64,000 bases of DNA from NCBI GenBank assembly GCA_022457065.1, contig JAJGBQ010000002.1, positions 2,046,001-2,110,000 of the forward strand, in the 5' to 3' direction. Below the pieces are notes generated by a model, which had not been told where the DNA came from, did no database searches, and saw only the letters and a list, made by a program, of their open reading frames with translations. Source of the stretch: Curvularia sp. ZM96. Taxonomy: Eukaryota; Ascomycota; Dothideomycetes; Pleosporales; Pleosporaceae. The position numbers and the translations under genes are program-made. Below, in pieces: positions 22,794 through 34,189 of this stretch. Positions within the stretch are counted from its first letter, which is position 1; every line of letters starts with the position of its first letter.

Positions 22794-24764
22794 TCGAGTT
22801 CGTTCCACAGTGTTAGCATATCTGATCAATGAAAACCACAAATCAGCTCTAGTAGCATGATGGATCAAGTTGTTGCTATCGTCAGAGTCATGTACGCGAA
22901 CCTACTGTGAAGAATTTCATGTGAAGGTTAGAATATTAACATGTCTAGGCGCATAGAGGCTCAAGAATGACAGGAAGCAAAGCGATAATTCAGTTAAACA
23001 GTTTGAAATTTAGGACGATATGATTCATAGAATTTGTAAGCTGAAAGACATACCTAAATTGAGTGATTGTTCGAGCCTTCATACAATGGTAATCGCAGTC
23101 CTCTTTTGGCTTGACTGAAAGATATGTAGACTTAGTTCCCCAAAGCCAGTGAAACATATCAATCAGTTAAAGAAACAGTGACTATTTGAATACGTCACGA
23201 TACCGCTTGTGTGTGCATTTAGTGCTCACTAAACACTAGTGTGAATTCTCTCATGCCCAGGCTGTCCATACAACTATTGTATCACACGCAAGATCTAAAA
23301 CCCCTGGTCACATTGGATGAGGATATTATAGTGGCGAAGTGAAGTAGGGACCTCTATGTGATGATCTTAAGATTCCATCGTGAACATCACCTCAGGCAAG
23401 CTGCTCCTGCAATTTCGTTCTATGACTTAAACTTCGATTGCCGCAGCTGCGCAATTTTCTTAGGCAACCCCCCCCTCAGCGATAGTAGATACAAGCAGGC
23501 ATACTGAGATTTCTTTTGGTGTAGCGCGACTAGTCCCACTGAGAGACATAGCACGAAACAACCTTTCCCGATCTCTCATGGTAGCGTGAACACGCGTTTA
23601 TCTTTCATACTCTTCTACTATGTTCAACGCGTGTTCATTGTTCCAACTTCGGTGCCTGATGTATTGCTGTGGGTTCACGTATAGAGCATTGCCATCTACT
23701 ATACAAATGCTGTGTTTCGAGGACCAGCTAATGATAAAACATCTGCACACAAATTAGTTATTCATCAAACTGCCCTTCAATCTTACGACTCTCGTCGCTC
23801 ATGTCTTTCAGAACTGAACATATTGAGTTAATGAAACCCCCATAGTATCTCCTCTAGCCCCCGTAACTGCTAGGTGACAGCCGCAACTGAATCTGAATAT
23901 TCATTCGTGAAACTCTAACCCGAAATGTATTCGCCCAGCAGACATTCAAACATCGGGTTATATGGCAGAGTAACGTCCAAAAAGGGCTTTCAGTTGCAAT
24001 AAAGCTAGCCAGAGCCTGCATACATTGTGGTTTTTCCCGCACCGCTCTCAACTTCCGCTCTCTGCAATTCATCCAATGTGGCATTCAACCTGGCACTGAG
24101 CGTTTTCTCGAATATTATGCGCCCAGATCTTCTTCGCAACGATCTCATCATCTCATGAACTTGAACGAAATACCGAAACAATCCCGAATCGCCTTTTTCT
24201 TTCGAGTGATTTGCTGATACATGCCTAGCTACACATCCGTTCAAGATTCGCATCCTAACATTCCCACATAGAGTTAGTGATTACAATGTACTAGCAGTTG
24301 ATGTCTTTGTGCACCTCAAGTGAGACTGCTCATCACTCTCCCCAAGTCTCTATTCACCAAATCCAAAATGTTACACTCCCGCTCATCAATGTAGTGTGAT
24401 CTTTCTATTCTCGTTACTTGTTGTAAATGGCGGATTCTGTCGGTGTATTCAGAATAGCACTTACTGCGGTACGGTCCGACGGTTACGTGTAGGTCTAATT
24501 GGTACGTCTCGGCCCTCAATTAAGGTTTCTGGTAAGGAGACATAAAACATTGGGATATGGACATGGCGTATATAACCGACTGGCTGTTACTGAGTACCGC
24601 ATTGGCTACGACACGGCTCTAGCAAAAATTTCGGGTGATTGGAGATGATTTCTTATTGGTGGTTTGTTGAAGTGCTCAGTGGCAATGCTGAAGTCCAGAA
24701 AAGACTGGTGATATCGAGGAGATGTAGAAGACACGTCGCAACATCTGTGAGCCATAGGTATCAT
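22794..24764. other. Long gene-poor spacer (2.0 kb) with a small inverted repeat
   Basis: No gene could be supported. Minus-strand frames at 24005-24253 and 24316-24519 look mildly protein-like (charged and helical) but lack a family signature and a clean joined structure; they could be decayed remains. A perfect 12-base inverted repeat is listed separately. Confidence 0.5.
23587..23637. repeat. Perfect 12-bp inverted repeat with 27-bp loop
   Basis: The arms tgaacacgcgtt (23587-23598) and aacgcgtgttca (23626-23637) are exact reverse complements. They lie in an empty spacer, away from any start codon, and each holds the MCB-like core acgcgt. Role unknown. Confidence 0.6.
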
Positions 24765-26518
24765 CTACAACCTGTAGCGAAATCTCCTGTTACAAAAGTC
24801 CGTGGCATCTTCTATGACATCCGTCTCATTCGCAAGGCTACCATCCCCATGCTGCGGGTTTTCCGCAGCTTCCCTGTCCCGTTGAGCATTTCGCCTTGCG
24901 AGAAGTGCTCGTATAGCGAATGCGAGGAAGCATTGAGAGACGGAGCAAGACAGAACAGTCTTCACACCTGTCTGGTAAACGGGGGCTTCTCTGGCTAAGA
25001 ATGCTTGAGGTCCTTGATTGCAGTCATGTCAACATGTATTGAAACAAGGTTAGGGTTGGTCATACTAACCAATGATGTTGCCAACGCAATATGCCAAAAA
25101 GACAAAAGCAGTGCCCGTCGTTCGCTTTGTGTAGCCTGCGACATTCGATGCGGGAAATTGAAGTGCTATCACCAGTCCGCCCACGTACGATCCAACCTTA
25201 ATAATCTTAGCCATGTTCTTCCGACAGTAGCATAGCTCCGTGAGACTTACCAGATAGTATCCCGCTAGACAACCTGCTAGATTGGATCGTGGTAGTTTCC
25301 AAATCAAAGTGGTACCAATGATTGTTGGGCAAAGGTACAACGCCATGATATATGTGCGCGCATTCGGCAGACGAGACGCAAGATATGGACCGGTGAAGAC
25401 CCAGAAGACTTGCGCGAAGCCTTGTGGAATGCCGTACAGCGTTGTGCGAAGCGGATCACCGCCCGCTACATCTTTTATAATTAGCTTACCAAAGTTCCCC
25501 ATGCCACCATTGATGATCTCGTTAAGAAGAACATATAAGAATAGAAGCCACATTTGTGCGTCTGTTAACGCCTCCCAGATCTGGTGTGGCTTGATCGTGC
25601 GATTGTAAACACCCGTACGGTTCTTCGCTGCGCGAGCAATCAACAACGCCTTTTCCTCCGTGGAGAAATTCTTCGCCGACATGATGTTATCTGGGAGGCG
25701 AAAGAACAGTAGTAAAGACCAGAGGACCGTCATGCCCCCGCAGATGAGATAGATGATTTTCCAAATGACAAAGTGCTTTGCGTAGCCGACGCCGTAGAAG
25801 AGGATGCCGCCGATAGCAGCGCCCATGCCATTGAAGCAGTAAAACATTCCTGCGCGCGCGGGCTGCTGCTCACCCATGTACCACATACTTACAATCTGTA
25901 TGCCGAAATGATACGGAAAAACGTTAGTGACAAGTATCTTGTATTCGTGTTTCGTACACATCCAAGTGAACTCACCATCATAAAGGCTGGAGTGACAACG
26001 GACTCGAAGATACCAAGGAGAAACCGCATAGCCGCAAAGCTCGCAAAGTTGTTCGTCGCCGCGGTGATCATCATGATAGAGCCCCAGCAGAAGCAGTATG
26101 TCGATACGACACGGCCAGTGGGAAAGCGCTGTGCGAGGTATGCAGAGGGCCATTCAGACGCCAAATAAGCGAAATAGAAGATGGATCCCAGCCATGAGTA
26201 TTGTGCACCGGTAATGCCGGTTGTCTCGAATAAATCAAAGACGGCTGAGTAACTAATGGCTTGCTTGTCGATGAACTGGAGGAAATATGTGCCACATAGG
26301 AGTGGTAATAGGCGGAGGTCGACTTTCCTGGAGACGCGTTTGTTGGCTGCGTCGTCTTCTAGTAGTTCAGCTATGTATTCTGGTGTGATGTTGTGCTGTC
26401 TTAGGAAGATGTTGGCTTCATCGAGGTCCTCGACTTGACCCTCGATCTCCTTTTCTTGTTTGTTCAGCGAATCACCATCGCTGATTTTGGTGCATTGCTG
26501 TTCGATGTCTTTGGACAT
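24765..26518 (-). CDS. MFS transporter, anion:cation symporter (Dal5/allantoate permease-like)
   Basis: Exons read 26518-25976, 25895-25251, 25196-25070 and 25012-24765 (520 residues; introns 80, 54 and 57 bp). A hydrophilic N terminus (about 70 residues) leads into VDLRLLPLLCGTYFLQFIDKQAISY, typical of the allantoate/nicotinate/pantothenate permease group, with about 12 membrane segments after it. Later landmarks are IVSMWYMGEQQPARAGMFYCFNG, FRLPDNIMSAKN and AYCVGNIIGPQAFLAREAPVYQTG. The third intron is a multiple of three with no stop in frame, so retention would add 18 residues; its gtaagt donor and gctaag branch argue it is spliced. Substrates in this family are small organic acids or vitamins. 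It could export a cluster acid or simply be a nutrient transporter beside the cluster. Confidence 0.88.
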
Positions 26519-27413
26519 AGCTATTCTTTGTAACTTCTTCCTTGCCAGTGGGTGCAGTTTGCAAAACGAAGGTAAAATTGGTATCTGCTAAACGAGGAAC
26601 TTGCAGGCCCGTTCAGCTAAAGAATCGTGAATCTATTGAGTATGGTTGATTTCTCGCATTCTTTATCGCACAAAGTAAAACTTAACGCATTTGAATGCAC
26701 ACTAGTACACAAGGTCCCGAAAGCAATCCCGAGTGATAAGGAAAAAGTTGATAAAGATAACCAAGGCCCCCAATTCCAACGGAATGTTGACTTAAGTGCA
26801 GCTCTATCGCGTTATCACTGCCTAGACGCCGTCGCCGCAGACGAACTATCAGCTTCCATAACGATCATACAGCACTGCGGGGTACTACATGGATGAGACA
26901 TGGGTACATGTCATGGGATATCGTTGCGGCGGCGTGGGCGTGGCGTTACTCCTGTAATCCAAGCATTCGGGACAAGGAAGGCCAATAATTCTATCCAAAT
27001 AGCGTTATTATGATATGCATATGGCTAAATCAAGCCATGCTTTCCTTCCCTGGTAGGAGATAGCGCTTCGGCTGCGTTATCATTTTTGGACCACTCTAAG
27101 GTGACTGGTATCAAGGATCATTCGCCGGTACATTTAGGTCCGACGGCTATGTTTTGCCGAAACATGAGTGATACGTGCGTTATTGTTCTCGTAATGCTTA
27201 GGTTATATCTGTGCACCCCATGAAACATAGAAGAAATGCTGAGGAGTATTTCTTTGGAAAGAGGAAATAGTAAAGATCCAATGAACAAGATCGATGTCGA
27301 GGATTTTGTATCTACTGATTATCTTCAACTTTCTCAGAAATAGTTTCAAGTCACCATCGCATATTTACTGTCTTACATATATTGAGTTCTACTTCTCAAG
27401 TTCAATATCACAT
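26519..27413. other. Spacer between transporter promoter and carboxylesterase 3' end
   Basis: About 0.9 kb with no supported gene. The frame at 26627-26896 has no family features. The MFS promoter should lie in the first part. Confidence 0.5.
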
Positions 27414-29088
27414 CTACTGCTGCGAGAGTTCGACTTTTGACCACCAAAATTCGCTCTCTTTGACCGCATAATTGTCAGGTACCATCATAGCCAGCTCACC
27501 CACCTCGTCACCTCCAATAAACTCAGTGTTATCCTTCCCAAAAATCATAATCTTAGGATCCGATCTGTCATAAGAGGTCCATTCCGGCCGCTCAATATGA
27601 GGACCTCGGAAAGCATTCGGGTCGCCCGTACAAATGAAGCTGGTAACGTAGGCGTGCAACATGCGCGATAGCTCGTCTTGAGACTTCGCCTTTTCGCAAA
27701 AAGCTTTATCTCGCACTTCATAGAACATGTTGTCAGCGTGGCGAGCACCGTACACAATGTCCCTTCTCATAGCCCACTTGTAGATATAGACAGGGACGTC
27801 CTGGCTGGCGAAGAAGGCCGTTTGTCGGACTGGTGCGACGTACGCATACTGTGCATATGATGCTTCTATGCGCTTGTACATGGGCCCGACATTGTGCTCA
27901 AGCCTTGTTTCGCGGTAGATTGAATCAGGAACTACATCGGGATCTGGATATAGTTGGTCGATGGTTTTGATATCCTCCTTGCTAAATTCCGGCAGCAAGG
28001 TCTTCCAGAAATGTATAAACTCTGATGACTTTGACATGTTCTTGTTCACGTATAGAGAGCCCTCGTTCCCCTGGAAGCCGGTCATTATTGGAACCTTGTG
28101 CCACTTCCCACTCCGCCAGGCATCGATGGGGCGACCACGAATGATTTCATTGTCGATCACTGGCTGGAAGGCCCAACGTAGACTTGGGTTATAATTTTGG
28201 AAAACTTCAACCTGGGCTTTGGCAATAGTTGAGGTAGGAAGTTTTCGAAGGAAGCTGAAGATCTCGGACTCGGGTAGTGATGGCGGGCATTCCACTGCTT
28301 GTAAGAAATCTTGGAATTGCGTTTCATGGATTTCCGCATCTGGATTCCGGACGGCGCGGGAGGTAGGGGCTCCAGACTCTATGATGACGCGATGGAATTT
28401 TGGTGTTTTGCCCTCCTCGTAGTTGAGCAAATGGTGACCAATCTGTGGCATATCAATGACAAGACCAATATAGAGTACAATGAGTTGCATTTACCGAATG
28501 CGCGCCTGCGGATAGCCCTATCAGGGTGATGCAGTCTTTGTTACCTCCAAAGTGCCCGATGTTCTCCTCGACCCAGTCAAGCAAACATAGCTGATCCTTG
28601 AGTCCCAGGTTGAGCGCACCCTCTTTGGCGCTGAGCCTTGATGGCAGAAAACCCAGCGCTCCAATACGATATCCGAACGAAACCGCAACGAATGGTTGTT
28701 CAGACCATCCAACCATGGCCGCAGTATCATGCATGGCTGCATTTCCACGATTGAAAGCTCCTGCGTGGAAGTAAACGGCAACCGGCAGCTTTTCAGTCTC
28801 TTCATCTCGTGCCTGGCGAAAAACGTTCGCAGTCAGACAATCTTCGCTTTCTTCTAGTTGCGGTCCGATTGTAGCAAACTGCTTTGCTGGAGCCCTGGGA
28901 CCAAACTTTGTCGCGTCTATAAGATCCTGGCTCTTTCCGACTTTTTCTGGTGGCCGGAATCGACGTTCACCTATTGGGGGTAAAGCATAGGGAATGCCTC
29001 TGAAGGCTTCGACTGCGTTGGGATATCCTTCTTGAGATACAGTGCCTATAATTGTTCCCTGCGGGAGCTGGACCTTTGGCGACGACAT
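27414..29088 (-). CDS. Type-B carboxylesterase / lipase (alpha/beta hydrolase)
   Basis: Exons read 29088-28495 and 28442-27414 (540 residues; intron 52 bp, joining exactly after the nucleophile region). An upstream in-frame Met at 29139 would add 17 residues. Family landmarks are EAFRGIPYALPPIGERRFRPP, SEDCLTANVF and the oxyanion region VYFHAGAFNRGN. The nucleophile elbow is GLSAGAHS, a likely acid residue lies in GFQGNEGS, and the likely His is in GARHADNMF. The HAGAF and GLSAG forms depart slightly from the common HGGG and GESAG, which can shift substrate range. There is no signal peptide, so it is probably intracellular. It lies at the edge of the metabolite block and could hydrolyse an ester or detoxify, but a pathway link is inference. 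Confidence 0.9.
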
Positions 29089-30957
29089 CGCATTGAGTAC
29101 TTGAGTGATTCTTAGTGTCTCGTCTATCAGAAAGTGCACCCAAAGGCGAAGTCGAGCTGAGAATCCGTACCTCGAAATCCAAATGCCCTTTTTTCTTTTT
29201 CCACTAGAAGGTGCATATATTGGTGATGCTGGGTATTACCTACAATGCGTTTTTGATATCGGCGGTAGAAGTCATGCCGAGAGCTCTAACCGTCGTTTGC
29301 TGCCCCGTTGTTTGTAACCCTTGCCCTGATGCCTGCCCTCAACCAGCCCCGCCCTTGCCCCACCTTCCAACTTCTTATCTTCCCACGTTTGTATCTCATT
29401 CATTGCTCACCACTGTATGCAGGAGGATCCTCGGCACGCGTCGCCAGAGTTTCCCGTCGGATACGGGTGTCGGCTCACAACAGCATTCAAGATAGGTAAT
29501 CTGCGACCAGCATATGGCAAGGTCTTTGGCAAAGTGGCACGGCCTTATCGCATCAACATCTACAGTATGCCTGTTACAATCGCCTTATCACTTGAACATG
29601 TGGGTACCAGTGGAGTCCCAATGTATCTCTTTATCATACTTGAGTAGTAGCCGGAGATACCGAACATGAGTTTGACTCCTAAGATTGGCGCTATATACCT
29701 ATGAAAGGCCGTCCAAATAAACATGAATTGAGATGAATATAGCCGCTTCTGTTCCAGCTCCAAGTGGTATAACTTCAGCTGTCTGCCTTGGTTTTAACAT
29801 GTTTTATACTAAGCGGATTACTGACTCAGGCGAATCACTCGCGCTCTATTAGCGCATTAACATTAGAATTACAAGAGTCCCAACTTGACTCACACACTAA
29901 CCCAGAGGCATAGGGCAACTGCCTGATTTTCGCCATGTGTCATTCTCATGGCCAAGCTAATTCTCCAGTTAGTAGTTGGCTACACCCACGATTTCTGGCT
30001 CTATCGGACGCATTAGCGCTACATCATGTCATTTGTGCAGATTACCACGTACTAATACAAGTAGGATCCACGACCTTTTTCCGCGTAATCCTTTTAATAT
30101 TTTAGAACACAAGGTTGATAGGAATAAAGACTATCCTGCTACTACCTATCCTAAAAATTGTTCTAGCTATGTCTTAGACGGTTTATGTAATAGTATACTT
30201 CCAAAGTCTCTAGGTTAGATATATTTAGGGCTCTTTAAATCGGGTCTAGCTACGCTATAGCATGCTCCTGGCTTCTTCTTAGTCAATCTATAGTTCGCCG
30301 AGATCTCCGCATCATCCTTTGGTTTAATGCGAGTAACGGCAAAATGACTGAATACTGAGTAGTCCTGGCTTATGACAGAGACTTCGCCAATTAAGTTGAC
30401 CACTCTAAGTTATATTTGCTTGTTTCTTCGAGGCTATGTGCGTCTCTATTTGTAATGAGATTTCGCAGCAACATAACGCCATCTTTTCATACTGGTGTTA
30501 CATGACTTTGCAGCAGCGATTAGAGCCTCAAGTATCCGCAAAAGCCCTCGGCCTAGTCCCATCTCTTTCTTCAAAAAGACGTGTTTCTAGATACAGCCAA
30601 ATCCTCCACGGACTGCTATTTCTTTCAGCACTGAATAGTCGCCCCAAGAACTCATTAGAAAGTCGCCTACAACTTCTTTTATATGCCGCGAGGAGGATGC
30701 AAGCTATTCTTGCCAAGAAGCTCTACACAACATCTTCAGTTTTACCCTGAAGCATTATAAGGATATAATAGACTTACACCACTCCAACATCTAGTCATGT
30801 GCAAAGCCCTCGTCTTCAGGGACGAAATCAGCTCCAGCGCCGTGGCCGAGGACGCCGCGATTCCTTACCTCGCCTGGCGTTAGGATATCTGGCGGGGCCA
30901 TTGAATTGGGCGACAGGGCGGAACGGAATCCAGAACTTTGTGACAAGCTTGCATTGA
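29089..30957. other. Gene-poor border with transposon relics
   Basis: No gene is supported across 1.9 kb. A diverged transposon end lies at 29831-29866 (separate entry). About 30060-30260 has the TA-rich, stop-laden look of the RIP region at the left of the window and may be decayed repeat DNA. Frames at 30436-30750 (+) and 30528-30716 (-) lack features. Confidence 0.5.
29831..29866. repeat. Diverged terminal repeat of the same transposon family
   Basis: These 36 bases align without gaps to the left end of transposon copy 2 (around 1994-2029). 27 of 36 are identical, and all nine differences are transitions (C/T or G/A), as expected after RIP or long deamination. The similarity fades beyond it, so only an end fragment remains. 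Confidence 0.6.
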
Positions 30958-33481
30958 CTACAAAAATTGACCATGTCGCCTTACCTTCAATTTATCATGT
31001 TCAAAGTCGCCTACAAGCTGATCATCTTCATCTTCGCTTTCTCTATTCCTCTTTCTCCTCGCTTCACACTGGCCATGTACTGTTTCCATGTGCTCCTTCA
31101 TTTTATCCCTCCGTCCCTTAAAACTCCGCCCTTTCTTGCCGTCTGCGGGTTTCTTTGATCGTCGGCATCCCTGCTCTGGACAGAAATACTCAATGACTTT
31201 CCTTCCATGCATGTTGGTGTAATGCCTTTTGAAATCTGCATGGCGATTGAATGTGAGGGTTTCGTCATCACGACAGGCTTTGTGCAGACACGTGAATCTT
31301 CCGCTAAGGGTTACTTGCCCAATAACACAATCATCTTCGGCAGCTGCTGGAGCAGCTGCATGGTGTACAGGTGTAGCTGATGGTGAAGGTGTGACGGTAG
31401 ACGAGACACTGGGAGAATAGCCAGGCTGGATATATGGAGAGATATGCCTAGGGTTGGAAGGTGATGAGATCAGACTAAGAATGATTTAGCGAAGATCGGA
31501 GTTTGCTCAAGTGATTCTGACATACGCTGATTTCCCACCATGTAGATCATGGCTGGAGGATCCTATTGATGGGACCGCATTCACCGACCAAGAGGGGAGG
31601 AGGGTCGTCGGTCTATTGTACAGATGTTAGAATGGCTTCGGGTGATCGCTGACCAAAATATTGAACAGATTTCCGGGTAGTCTCCATAACGGTGGTGCAG
31701 TCTGGAAGGAAGTTGCTTTTCCAATCGTTGGACTCGAATACGATGTGCAAACTGGCTGTTCAAATGAATCGCGGACAAAAGGAACATTGGCCAGTGGATT
31801 CAAAAAGAAAAGTCCATAACGAATGGTAGTGCTTTCGAGCGATTCAAGACCCCAGATCTCCCTTTTTGGTTTGATGAGATGTTTTTGTCGTTATCCTTGG
31901 CATGAGTTTCGTGGCACTCGGCAGAAGACTGTTCCCAGGTACAGGAAATTGCCGCGTTATTCCAATGCCTCAACCAGGTAAGTAGAGGAAGGCTCATTGA
32001 GGCCAAGTCAAGAAAGTCGTCAATGACCACTTTGACAGACTGACGGCTATCAAATGTCTATCATAACCGCCCAATGATGCCATTTAATCACGTAAAATAT
32101 TACAACAAGAATTAATGAAATCGTACCTTTGATGAATGCCGGTTGAATTTCGAGGGCAGTCCAAGCCAAAGTGTTCAGCGATACCCAACGGGAGTCCTCT
32201 GACCAAGGATATAGAAGGATTAAACAGGGCTAAGCACTTGGACCTTTGAGATTTGATGTTAAGGCGGGACATCGTGTAGCGAGGCAATGGGTTCCGGCAG
32301 GCTTGGAGAGATGGGAAGAGACGTGTTGCAACAGATGGTGGGAGATCAAGAATGGGTTGCAGTGACCAGCAGACACTCGCGTCTTACTAGTTTCGAATCC
32401 GGGTCGGCTTGGAAGAATTTTGGCATGGGAAAGTACCAATTCAAGTCGTTAACTAGGGGTCTGTCAGAGGCGTTTAGAACCGAAGGATTGTCGATATTCT
32501 GCCGAAGTGATGACACATGACCGTTTGGAGCTGAAAGATTGGTAATGCCCCCACAAGAAGGAATCGAACATGACACCGTGGTTACATCCAAATGACGCTG
32601 GGTTGCAAAGTCCTGGGCACACTGGATTTTACGGACTCCGTGTGAGACAGCATGGAAACCTTCCTTCGACGCATGTCCAGTCAAGGCCATCCACCCCGTA
32701 AAATATGTCCAAGATCCGATGGACTGATGGAATATGGATCCCAAAGAGGCCTCCGTGGTATGCTGTGGCAGATGATTTCGATCAAGAATATGGTGTAGAG
32801 TACTTACACGGTGGTATGTGTTCCCAAACCAAGATATTGCCCTCCATTTCCATTCGCACTTACGCGTCCACTACCGATGAATTGGTCCAAATCAAAATCG
32901 TACGGACTCGCAGTGACATTGGAAGTCCGTTTGGGCGCAACATCTGTTGAAATCTTTGATGATCGACATGCTTGCCAGGTGGGTGTCGATAAAGGCGACG
33001 GCACCTGGCGTAGCTGAGACATAGTATCTAGGCTCTCCAACCTTTCCGAGTATGAACGGTCCATGCTGTGCTGAATGTAAGGCAGGGTACCGTCATAAGA
33101 GTCACGAGATGCTCGATGTGTATTGTAGTGATGTTGTAGCTGGGTGCGAGGCAAGGACGAATGAATCGACGTCGATCGTGTTATGCAGTCGTTCACCGGA
33201 AATCCAGAGTATTCAGTTGCTGTCGAGACGTCTTTGATTGTGTTACGACGAGGCTGTGGTTCAGCCTGGCGCGGCGAGCCTGAAAGACTCTGAGGAACCG
33301 ACAGCGAGCACGCGAACGAGTCGTGTCTTCGATACGCTGGCGACAAGGTTGGTTGACAAAACACGTTCCAGTGTGTGTCAGGCTCAACGAAGTACGAACT
33401 ATTCACATGTTGAGGGGTTTGGTCGTTCCAAGAAAAGGGATGCATTGTTCCATCACTAGCGGTGTACGTTGAGTTGGCCAT
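30958..33481 (-). CDS. C2H2 zinc-finger protein, multi-exon (structure partly resolved)
   Basis: The last exon (31474-30958, preceded by a clear intron with a gctaaat branch and donor gtatgtc) encodes two fingers. The first is FTCLHKAC...HADFKRHYTNMH, the second EYFCPEQGC...KMKEHMETVH, each C-x4-C and H-x4-H. A basic tail follows, RRKRNRESEDEDDQ. The region before it is Ser/Pro/Thr-rich. The first exon begins at 33481 (MANSTYTASDGTMHPFSW) and stays open to about 32813, where a gtgtaagtac donor follows. The exons between 32800 and 31500 could not be fixed; several joins are possible, with an acidic stretch around 32030-31810 (VVIDDFLDLASM) perhaps included. Paired fingers of this kind are common in Pleosporales and suggest a nuclear DNA-binding protein. 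It lies next to the metabolite block and is a candidate regulator, not shown to be one. Confidence 0.65.
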
Positions 33482-34189
33482 TAGCAATAGGTGGATATGG
33501 TGGGAGGCCAAAGAGTGGTTGACGAAAGAATAGTGGATGCGAGAGCAGTTTTGTTCCAGCCAGGCTCGATTGGAATTTGGAGAATGAAGCGGTAGAGCTG
33601 ACAGGGCAATGACTGCCTCGCTGAGCCTTCACCACTCCCTCCCTGGCTTGCATGTGCTACTGGCTTTATGGTGGCTGCAAGGTTAAAAGGCGCACCGGAA
33701 AATCGCAAGGCAAAAAGGCAAACAGGGCTTACTTGGGCTCGCTACAATAGTTCATGGCTTGCAGCGCCACGTCCAGATGCAAGCAGTCCTGTCAAAAAGC
33801 ACATTCGCTCAGCAGCTGAATCAACTAGCTGGCCATAACATGTCAGTGCTGCGGAAGCCAAAACCGCACAGAAAGAGCATTTTATTCAGAAGACATGCTG
33901 TATTTTTTGTAGTGTACTCTTGATCAACTCTGAGAGATGCTCTGTTGCTAGGTACTATCAGCAGACTTTTGGTCGATGAAGCAATGCACAAGGCAACAAC
34001 ACCACACGGCAGCGCCAAATGACCAGGGCAATCAACCCCACCATTTACGCAGGCGCCCCGCCTCACTTTCCCATGTCCTTCAAAGGCTGCGTGATTTCCC
34101 GTAGACAATCCTTTCAGAACATCCCGTCTAAAACACGATCAATCATCGACGGCATACCAGCCTAATCCCGGACTAGATTAATGGCGCAG
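33482..34189. other. Upstream region of zinc-finger gene and 3' side of AIP1
   Basis: About 700 bases without a supported gene. A minus frame at 33821-34108 has no family features. This marks the change from gene-poor accessory DNA to closely packed conserved genes. Confidence 0.5.

Noticed and set aside
24639..24998. 119-codon plus frame
   Set aside because: Antisense to the well-supported last exon of the MFS transporter.
30436..30750. 104-codon plus frame and its antisense partner
   Set aside because: Neither has family features, splice support or a convincing start; the area is decayed intergenic DNA.
32385..32405. tRNA B-box-like string (gtttcgaatccggg)
   Set aside because: No A box at a proper distance and no cloverleaf could be formed around it; it lies within the zinc-finger gene.
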